Source: Lucifuga dentata
Taxonomy: Eukaryota; Chordata; Actinopteri; Ophidiiformes; Bythitidae
Direction of reading: 5' to 3'
DNA: 64,000 bases
Assembly (NCBI GenBank): GCA_014773175.1
Contig: VXCM01003620.1
Coordinates: forward strand, 62,001-126,000
Shown here: positions 57,571 to 64,000 of the stretch, one piece after another
Layout: the number at the start of each line of letters is the position of its first letter
Position numbering within the stretch: position 1 is the stretch's first letter
Translations under genes and position numbers: made by a program
Notes under the pieces: generated by a model
What the model saw: the letters and a program-made list of their open reading frames with translations, nothing else
Database searches by the model: none
What the model was told of the DNA's origin: nothing

Positions 57571-58287
57571 TTTAATTTTTCCATAAATGCAGGTCTTCTT
57601 TTGGGACTATATTCCCCAGTGGAGGCATACATTCACTCCACACTTTTTATTGCGCTTAAACACTAAAATTATGTAACTTCTAAAAAAAACTTGAATACAC
57701 CTGTTGTTGACTGTCACATCCCTTTGGTTTGGTTGCTCTCCCTAATTATTCGTGTTCAGGTATCAGGAGGCGGAGCCATGCTCATCAGCTGAGTGGAAGC
57801 ATCTGGGCCCAACTGCTTCTACTATAGCTTAAAAGATCAGTGCATGCTCCAGTCAAATAGGATCCTTCATCGCCGTATTCCGTTTGGTCATTTGGGTTGG
57901 CAATTCTTGTCCGGATTTAACATGCCATTATCCATTGTTTCATTTATTTTGTAAATAGCTGTAAATAAATGATTGGATCAAATGTTCTATCTTGCATTCC
58001 TCCATTCATTTGTTGTGTCGCTGAGCCAGGCGTAACAGATTTGGGGGCTCGTCCAGGAGATGCTCCAGGAGTAACGCTGGCAATGATGGATTACCTATCC
58101 CAAGAACGTTTCAAGTATCAACAAGTTGATTTTAATAGCAGAATGAACTGAAATGGTGGTCTGGAAGGTAGGAAAAACATTTTTAATTCACCCTTCCAGT
58201 AGTATGCTTTGGGAAATGATTGTCAGTAATGTGTATGAAAATTGAATATATTAGGGCTCAAACGTGCAATATGGATGGTATGGTCCT
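57571..58287 (+). mobile_element. TTAA-MITE, group A, left truncated, interrupted by LTR
   Basis: The interior (GGGACTATATTCCCC) and right inverted repeat are present, with TTAA at 58288-58291; the left third is missing. An LTR plus primer-binding site is inserted near the GTTGGTGATGATGGATTACC position. Confidence 0.75.
57712..58058 (+). mobile_element. Solitary LTR with adjacent primer-binding site
   Basis: A 326-bp segment begins TGTCACATCCC and ends GCGTAACA, giving the usual TG...CA LTR borders at 57712-58037. It contains a possible TATA stretch (CTATAGCTTAAAAG) and an AATAAA signal at 57964-57969. Immediately after it, TTGGGGGCTCGTCCAGGA (58041-58058) closely matches the primer-binding site complementary to the 3' end of tRNA-Pro, known from gamma-type retroelements. 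Only some 20 bp of further internal sequence remain before the host MITE resumes. No coding region survives. I could not find a clear target duplication. The element class (ERV or other LTR element) is not settled. Confidence 0.65.
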
Positions 58288-59311
58288 TTAATGTAGTGAA
58301 TGTAACCTAAGTGGTGAAACCTGTTAGTGACATCATCAAAGTGGGACCAAACTGTTAAGTGAAAAGATGCTTGAGTGACATCATTACAAAGTGACAGCAG
58401 CACTAATTGTGGTATAATTGGTATAATTTGAACTTGTCAGTACTTTGATTCATCATTACAGAAAAAAAGTCAGCACACGAATAATGTGCTCCTCTCAAAC
58501 TTTCATTTTATTATGAAAGAAATCTATATTTATTAACTTTACCCTATATGAAAGTTACTCTGGAGGGAAAACATTTACGAGCTTAAATGCTATTATCATA
58601 ATAATCAGGTCAGGTCATCTAAGGAATCAAAATGCTTTTAAGCCACTTCATTCTGAAAAACAGCAATTTTCCCATGTTCCCTCGTAACTCCAGTAAATTT
58701 CCCTTTCAAAGCCGTGGAAGTAATATCACTCCATCTTTCTGACATAACTATTCAGCTGAGCTACTTGATGGCAAGACGTCTGCGTGGAAAATGAACTCCT
58801 GTATCTCGACTCCATCAGAGTTTACAGGTTTAGCCCCTGCAGCGCTCCACGCTATTGTTCAGCAGAACCATAAAGCTGATGGCAGGCCTCCGTGCTTTTG
58901 TGCTGACGGAAGAAAAACCTCAATGCAGCCATTCCTCATTTTAATCAAAAATAATAACAATGATACTTAACCAAACGCCAGAGAGACTGCTACTCATTCT
59001 CTGGTTTTCTTGGAGAAAGCAGAAGGGGGGAAGACATTTATAATATGAAGTCACCAGGCTTTGTGTGCTGTAACAGCGGCCACAAAGCAAAAAGGGCATC
59101 AAAGGCAGTCCTTTAATACGCTCGACTTTGTTTCAATAACAAAGGCAACCTGCTATGCACTTCAACTGAACCACAACAAAGAGGCAATGGAAGGTCGCGA
59201 CCCCGGAGCTCGCAAATGGATGCTGAGCACTTCAGACTGACTGTCAACTGCACTTTAAACACAACATACTGCAAAGCTGAGGACGCTGAGTGGGGCCGTT
59301 TTAATAAGCCA

Positions 59312-59434
59312 CCTCCACAGGCTGGTGGGTGGGTTTACGTTTTCAGGGTGTAGCAACTACATGACAGAGAATNCCTCCACAGGCTGGTGGGTGGGTTTAC
59401 GTTTTCAGGGTGTAGCAACTACATGACAGAGAAT
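59312..59434. repeat. Assembly duplication around N 59373
   Basis: Two identical copies of about 61 bp flank a single N. Confidence 0.9.
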
Positions 59435-59447
59435 ATCTCTCCTTTTT

Positions 59448-59475
59448 TATTTTCTCTCTCTCTCTCTCTCTCTCC
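59448..59475. repeat. (CT)n microsatellite
   Basis: It has about 13 CT units. Confidence 0.9.
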
Positions 59476-59675
59476 ACATCTTTCTCCCTCTCTCAATGCT
59501 TCGGACAGGAAGAGAGAAAAAAGGATCTGATAATATTTTCCCTGTCAGAGTCTCTTTTGTTCCCCTGATGCCAGATGGGGGGAGAGCAAACATCCGGGTG
59601 ACAGAATAATTCATACATGTTGACATTCCTGAAGCAGCTGGTCAGTCTGAACGCTTTCCATGAAGAAAGGCCGAG

Positions 59676-59706
59676 AGGAGAGGAGAGGAGAGGAGAGGAG
59701 AGGAGN
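59676..59706. repeat. (AGGAG)n repeat ending at an N
   Basis: It has about six AGGAG units ending at N 59706, so the length is unreliable. Confidence 0.9.
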
Positions 59707-60159
59707 ATAACGCTTCCAGCCTTCCTCTAAAAGAAAATGAAGACAAAAAAAAGAACCAACAAGAAAACGAAATGATCTTTAGTTTTAGCTGTTTTATTTA
59801 TTGTAAGCCCGTCACTCTGAAAGGAAGACACAAAATGATAAAACCTACAGAGTGAAAGGCAAACAGAGAGAAGAGAGAGTTACTGTGGTCCATGTGGAGA
59901 ACTGCAGCATGCTGCTCAACAAACAGAGCTGAGGAAGCCAGAGCTCCTTTAGAAACTGAACTTCAAACTGCTTCTCTCCTCTGTCTGCACACAACGCCGT
60001 TCACTCGCAAATACTCACAAATGGAACGCAGATTGCTGCTGTTAGCATCCAGAGCTCTGACATCCAGCAGGATAAAGTCTGCCTCAGCACGGCGAGGCCT
60101 TCCCGTGTGACTCTAGCCCCTCTGAGAAACTCGCCAAATGCACCATACCCCAACTTTAA

Positions 60160-61049
60160 AGGACCATACCACTCATTTTACATGTTTGATCAATTTTCAT
60201 ACATGTTACATTACTGACAATCATTTCCCAAAGGATAAAACCGTATTTCAGCTTTCCTGATATTTTGTAAAATCTCTTAGTTCTCAAAATAATAACAGTT
60301 TTAGAGTTACGAGGTTTTCACCTAACAGCAGTGAAATGACTCAGATGATTCACTGTCCTGGTAAACTCATCTTTTACCCTTTGACCTACAGTAGCTTTCA
60401 TCATTTTTTTCTAGCTTTTAATTAAAAATATCAATGGAACTTCACACAATTGATTGTCTCACAACAACATGAAACAATTTCATGTTATCAACACACCCGA
60501 GAGCACAAAGCATTGCGGGAAACTAAATCTTTTTTAGGTCATATGTCTCAACACAGCAGGGATCATCTGCGATTTATTTTTTTCAGTTTTTTTTTGCAAG
60601 ATTTTCTTTCGAAATCAAATATTCAAGTGATACACCCACCTTAAAAATCCATGTTTCTCCTGCTAATAGTTACACAGCCTTATGAAGTCACGGTCCTTTA
60701 AATTTTTCCATAAACACAGGTCTTCTTTTGGGACTATATTCCCCGGTGGAGGCATACATTCACTCCACGCTTTTTATTGAGCTTAAATGCTAAAATTACG
60801 TAACTTCTAAAAAAAACCCTGAATACACATCTTGTTGGTGATGATGGATTACCTATCCCAAGAATGTTTCAAGTATAAGCTGATTTTAATACGAGAATGA
60901 ACTGAAACCAATGGAGGTCTGGAAGGTAGGAAAAACATTTTTAATTCACCATTCCAGTAGTATGCTTTGAGAAATGATTGACAGTAATGTTACATGTATG
61001 AAAATTGAACATATTAGGCTCAAACATGCAAAATGGGTGGTATGGTCCT
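60160..61049 (+). mobile_element. TTAA-MITE, group A, with unidentified insertion
   Basis: It is flanked by TTAA (60156-60159, 61050-61053). Both inverted repeats are intact. Compared with other copies, about 330 bp at roughly 60281-60610 is foreign AT-rich sequence that I cannot identify, placed between AAATCTCTTA and CAAATATTCAAG. Confidence 0.78.
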
Positions 61050-62407
61050 TTAAAAGGCCTGACAAACATCACCCTTGGAGACTTATTGCTTCATCATCCT
61101 CAGCAGACTCACCGATTCCAAACCAAAACTGTGATGATTCAGATCCACCAATCAAACGCATTGGTGGGGTTTGAGGGTGAGCGTGAGGACATGCAGGATG
61201 TATAACACCGGCTGTTTGAATAAGCAGGATGCGAGAAAGTGTTCAAAAAATGTCAGAAGACAATTTGTAGATTAACACCAAACCGTGTTAATGAAAACAA
61301 ACAGAGGGAAAGCGGCGGAGGATGATGATGTAAGGATTCAGAAATGATACACAGAGTTTCTCTGCTCATCCGACATAATCTCTTGGCTGGAACCGGATGC
61401 TGCTGAAAGGTCTTTATCACAAAATGCTTCCATCATTCCTGATAAACAACACATCAGTCATGTGATAAACAAAACAGGGACAGCACAAACATGAACGTTT
61501 TAATGATAAAAGTTATCGTGAAATTAAACTTCGATGGGGAATTTGGCAGAGCGAGCGGTGCAGACGAAGGGCGAATACTTTCTGTGTATGTAATATAAAA
61601 AGTCTGTATCAACTCCTTCTCGTACATCCCCGGACAAATGAAACCAGATTTCTAACGTTTCAGTCTTTGGTGACACTGATGAAGTTAAGATGAAGGCCAG
61701 ATGTGGAGGGAGAGGTGTGATTACAAGACATACTACAATAAAAGAGAAGGAATGAGAGACAGAAGCACCCTGGGGTCTCTCTTAATTGTTGTGATCCCGG
61801 CCTCAGCAGAAGCAGAATCATCATCGAGCTTTCTTTCCTTCCTTTGTCCTCTCTTCCTGCTTCTTTCTTTCTTTCCATGGGAATGGAGTGGAGAACAACT
61901 GGCTCTCATTAGCCGTCACTATCCCTATTTCGTTTTGAGATTTGTGCCGGGGTAATTTTCTAATCTAATATTCGGGCTCCGGTGTGTTTACACACAGCGA
62001 GGGTCCCTGAGCGAGGCGGTGACGCCGCCATAAAAACGTGGGTGTGAAGGTGGCTTTACTGATGAAAGGCGAGCATGATAAGTGTGTGTTTTTGATTGGT
62101 GTGTGTGTAATTCTTGTTTCATTTCTGTAGCGTTTAGCAGGTAACACACACACACACACACACAGTGGAAACACATATGCCGTACAGCTAAGAGCTACGA
62201 GGCAAAGCAATCATCAGGTTTCAGGCTTGGCCTTCAAGTTCATTCATCCGCGCTTTCACCCTAACATCGTTAGCCTTGGCATTATGTTTTCGACAAACAA
62301 ACAACAAAACACACATCAAACTGCATTGTCTTCAGCTTTGGCTTGGCCGTTCACAAAAGCAGACGACCGAGCGACTTCAAAAAGCTGGAGATGCCTTTCA
62401 TTAGGTC

Positions 62408-62506
62408 ATGGAGTGCCGCCTGTGCTGCCTGGCGGCCATGTCTGTGTTCTCTGCTTTAGTTAGGAGGTCGCGGGGAAACAGCCGCGGCGGGGAAAACAAC
62501 GGCAAG
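62408..62506 (+). CDS. Weak candidate plus-strand exon with ATG
   Basis: An ATG opens 33 codons (MECRLCCLAAMSVFSALVRR then SRGNSRGGENNGK) and reaches AAG|GTGAGG, a good donor, in phase 0. A TAG stop lies just upstream in frame. Alternatively TTCTCTGCTTTAG at about 62447-62459 could act as an acceptor, giving a 47-nt mini-exon 62460-62506. The end is GC-rich. It does not join the 63334-63563 candidate in that exon's fully open frame. I see no family match, and this may be chance. Confidence 0.12.
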
Positions 62507-62715
62507 GTGAGGGAGGGCTGGCTGGAGCAGGACGGGTGGGAGGTGTGGGGCTGAGGAGGGCAGATGAGACCCAGGTGGTCTGCTGAAGAGTGTTTGTGTG
62601 TGTGCAATGGTGCTGCGATGAACCCACAACCTGGGAGCCAACACACACACACGCATGCACACACACAGTTGTGCAAAAGTGAGCATGCATACAAACAAAA
62701 ATTCATACACTACTG

Positions 62716-62721
62716 TACACA

Positions 62722-62772
<51 letters not shown>
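62716..62772. repeat. (AC)n microsatellite
   Basis: It has about 26 AC units. Confidence 0.95.
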
Positions 62773-62774
<2 letters not shown>

Positions 62775-62946
62775 ATAGGTATTCAAAGACAAGAAGAATC
62801 CTGGCCGGCTGTCTATTTACAGAGCTGAAATTAGAAGAGGAGGACTGAAGTAATCTTCCTTTAATTTCTCTCTGGATTCGCTCCCAGGCCTGAGAGAAAC
62901 AAAGGCTCTGATGTGCTGGAAGTCAGAGCCTCACAGGAGAATGATG

Positions 62947-63073
62947 CAAGACCCCCTGTCCGCTGAGTTTCACGAGCCCAGAGGGCCTTGATAAGGGGGG
63001 ACGTAAAGTNCAAGACCCCCTGTCCGCTGAGCTTCACGAGCCCAGAGGGCCTTGATAAGGGGGGACGTAAAGT
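62947..63073. repeat. Assembly duplication around N 63010
   Basis: Two 63-bp copies differing at one base (GAGTTTCACG against GAGCTTCACG) flank a single N. Confidence 0.9.
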
Positions 63074-63333
63074 ACGAGGCTAGAGGACTCGATGATACCG
63101 ACAAAATGAGTTAGTATGACTGCGAAAACGACCTTCAGCTCTCAGGATGCCTTGGCTGAACATGCTGGACGAGCACTTTTAAAGAGGACGCTGCAGGAGA
63201 AAGAACAATTTCAGGCATTTAAAGTCATGATGGGTTGGCTGTGCCGGCGGGATTCTGAAGGAGATTCTGAAGGAACAACTGTAACGCTTTAAACTGCAAA
63301 ACTAAATCATCATCACACACCATATTTTTTCAG

Positions 63334-63563
63334 GCCTGGCTGGACCGCGGACATTTCAAAGTACTGGAACTCAAATGAATGCATTATCAAAAATGTTGTT
63401 TCACCCGAGGAGTATTCCAACACGCGAGGCTCGCCNAAATGAATGCATTATCAAAAATGTTGTTTCACCCGAGGAGTATTCCAACACGCGAGGCTCGCCG
63501 TGATTCATCGTTTGACATGCACGAACCGCGTGGAACAACTCCAAACGGACAAAACCGAAACAG
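63334..63563 (+). CDS. Candidate plus-strand exon of unknown gene
   Basis: I do not recognise this sequence. A strong acceptor (CATATTTTTTCAG) and a near-consensus donor (AACAG|GTGAGT) bound a segment that is 166 nt after removing a 63-bp duplication and its N (63373-63435 and 63437-63499). One frame stays open throughout, starting with two leftover bases and ending with two: it includes LAGPRTFQSTGTQ, SKMLFHPRSIPTREARRDSS and FDMHEPRGTTPNGQNRNR. The right half is richer in CpG than its surroundings. It runs opposite to VPS13B, so it would belong to a nested or antisense gene, or to a non-coding RNA. The other two frames hit stops. It could also be a chance splice-site pair. Confidence 0.3.
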
Positions 63564-63928
63564 GTGAGTTATAAAAATCAAGTGTACCTCTCAATTATCC
63601 AAAACATCTGAGCTACGTTTTTTACAAGGCCTCAAGCGGCAACATGGCACCTCGCTGTCCATACCTATCGCTGCCCGGACATCCAGCGTTGCGTGCTGCT
63701 ATCAGGTTTCTGCACGACTAACAACACAAACGCATTTATTTCACACGTGCATCCATGTACAAAGCAGCCCAGGAATAGATCATATTAGAAACAAAACGGT
63801 TCTGTAAAAAAAATGTCGTATAAAGAGACAACATGTGAAGCAGAAAGGGTAACATCCTGTCCATCACCTGTAAAACAGGTGTCAGAGGGAAGAATTTAGA
63901 GGCCTGTAGAGACCTGACAGCACATTAA

Positions 63929-64000
63929 AGGACCCATTTTGTATGTTTGAGCCTAATACATTCAATTTTCATACGTTACATTACTGATAATCATTTCCCA
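63929..64000. mobile_element. TTAA-MITE, group A, cut by window edge
   Basis: TTAA at 63925-63928 is followed by an inverted-repeat end (AGGACCCATTTTGTATG ... AATCATTTCCCA). The copy runs off the window, so its orientation is unknown. Confidence 0.75.

Larger units (their letters stand above)
52398..64000 (-). other. vps13b: VPS13B upstream intron(s), partial
   Basis: This 11.6-kb stretch lies upstream of local exon 1 in transcription. VPS13B has many more exons further 5', so it should be intronic, but I found no minus-strand exon here with matching phase. It holds five group-A or group-B MITE copies, one LTR with a primer-binding site, several microsatellites and, near the right edge, candidate plus-strand exons. 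Confidence 0.6.

Noticed and set aside
59892..60110. Open frames on both strands around 59.9-60.1 kb, including a minus-strand stretch reading ADFILLDVRALDANSSNLRS followed by a GTGAGT donor
   Set aside because: The only possible acceptor (GGGGCTAG) lacks a pyrimidine tract, a stop lies directly upstream, and the exit phase does not fit the phase-0 entry of the next VPS13B exon.
1..64000. Intronic microRNAs mir-599 and mir-875, which lie within VPS13B on the antisense strand in mammals
   Set aside because: I looked by eye for both mature sequences on the plus strand. GAGTGTCAGTTTATAAAT near 27513 resembles miR-599 but has no matching 5' arm, so I do not call a hairpin.
1..64000. CRISPR arrays, bacterial operons, integrated phage or a full-length retroelement with coding genes
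   Set aside because: None is present; spaced repeats here are microsatellites or MITEs, and the only LTR has no coding region.

Overview
The window is vertebrate, almost certainly teleost, genomic DNA. It shows short exons with GT-AG introns, dense (AC)n/(GT)n microsatellites, tRNA-derived SINEs, LINE 3' tails, hAT elements and many copies of one MITE family. Nothing is prokaryotic: there are no operons, no ribosome binding sites and no long uninterrupted genes.

The only gene I can name is VPS13B (the COH1 / Cohen syndrome gene), on the minus strand. Eleven consecutive internal exons run from 52397 (upstream) down to 1758 (downstream). They join in a consistent reading frame into 2,634 nt, or 878 codons, once two assembly duplications are discounted. 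They cover part of the N-terminal half of a protein of about 4,000 residues. The start codon, N-terminal chorein region, C-terminal adaptor and membrane-contact domains, and the stop codon all lie outside the window. VPS13B belongs to the bridge-like lipid-transfer proteins and works at the Golgi.

Layout: 1-1757 intron; 1758-3042 three clustered exons; 3043-8469 intron; 8470-8728 exon, broken by an assembly artefact; 8729-23062 a 14-kb repeat-rich intron; 23063-28535 three exons; 28536-38000 intron; 38001-38405 a large exon; 38406-49703 intron; 49704-52397 three exons; 52398-64000 intron or upstream sequence. A second transcription unit on the plus strand is possible near the right edge: a candidate exon at 63334-63563 and a weaker one at 62408-62506.

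Most non-coding sequence is mobile-element debris. The dominant element is a pair of related MITE groups (called A and B here) with TTAA target duplications; the A termini are about 85-bp inverted repeats. There are about fourteen copies, some nested. One B copy holds an A copy, which in turn holds a 5'-truncated LINE. Another A copy holds an LTR followed by a tRNA-Pro-type primer-binding site. Two hAT-type elements have perfect 8-bp target duplications. There are also a foldback MITE, a TA-flanked MITE and two tRNA-type SINEs.

Assembly quality matters here. There are 32 single-N junctions. Fourteen are flanked by direct repeats of about 61-67 bp (about 105 bp at one site); the other eighteen sit in homopolymers or simple repeats. 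The duplications look like unmerged contig overlaps, and two of them corrupt VPS13B exons.
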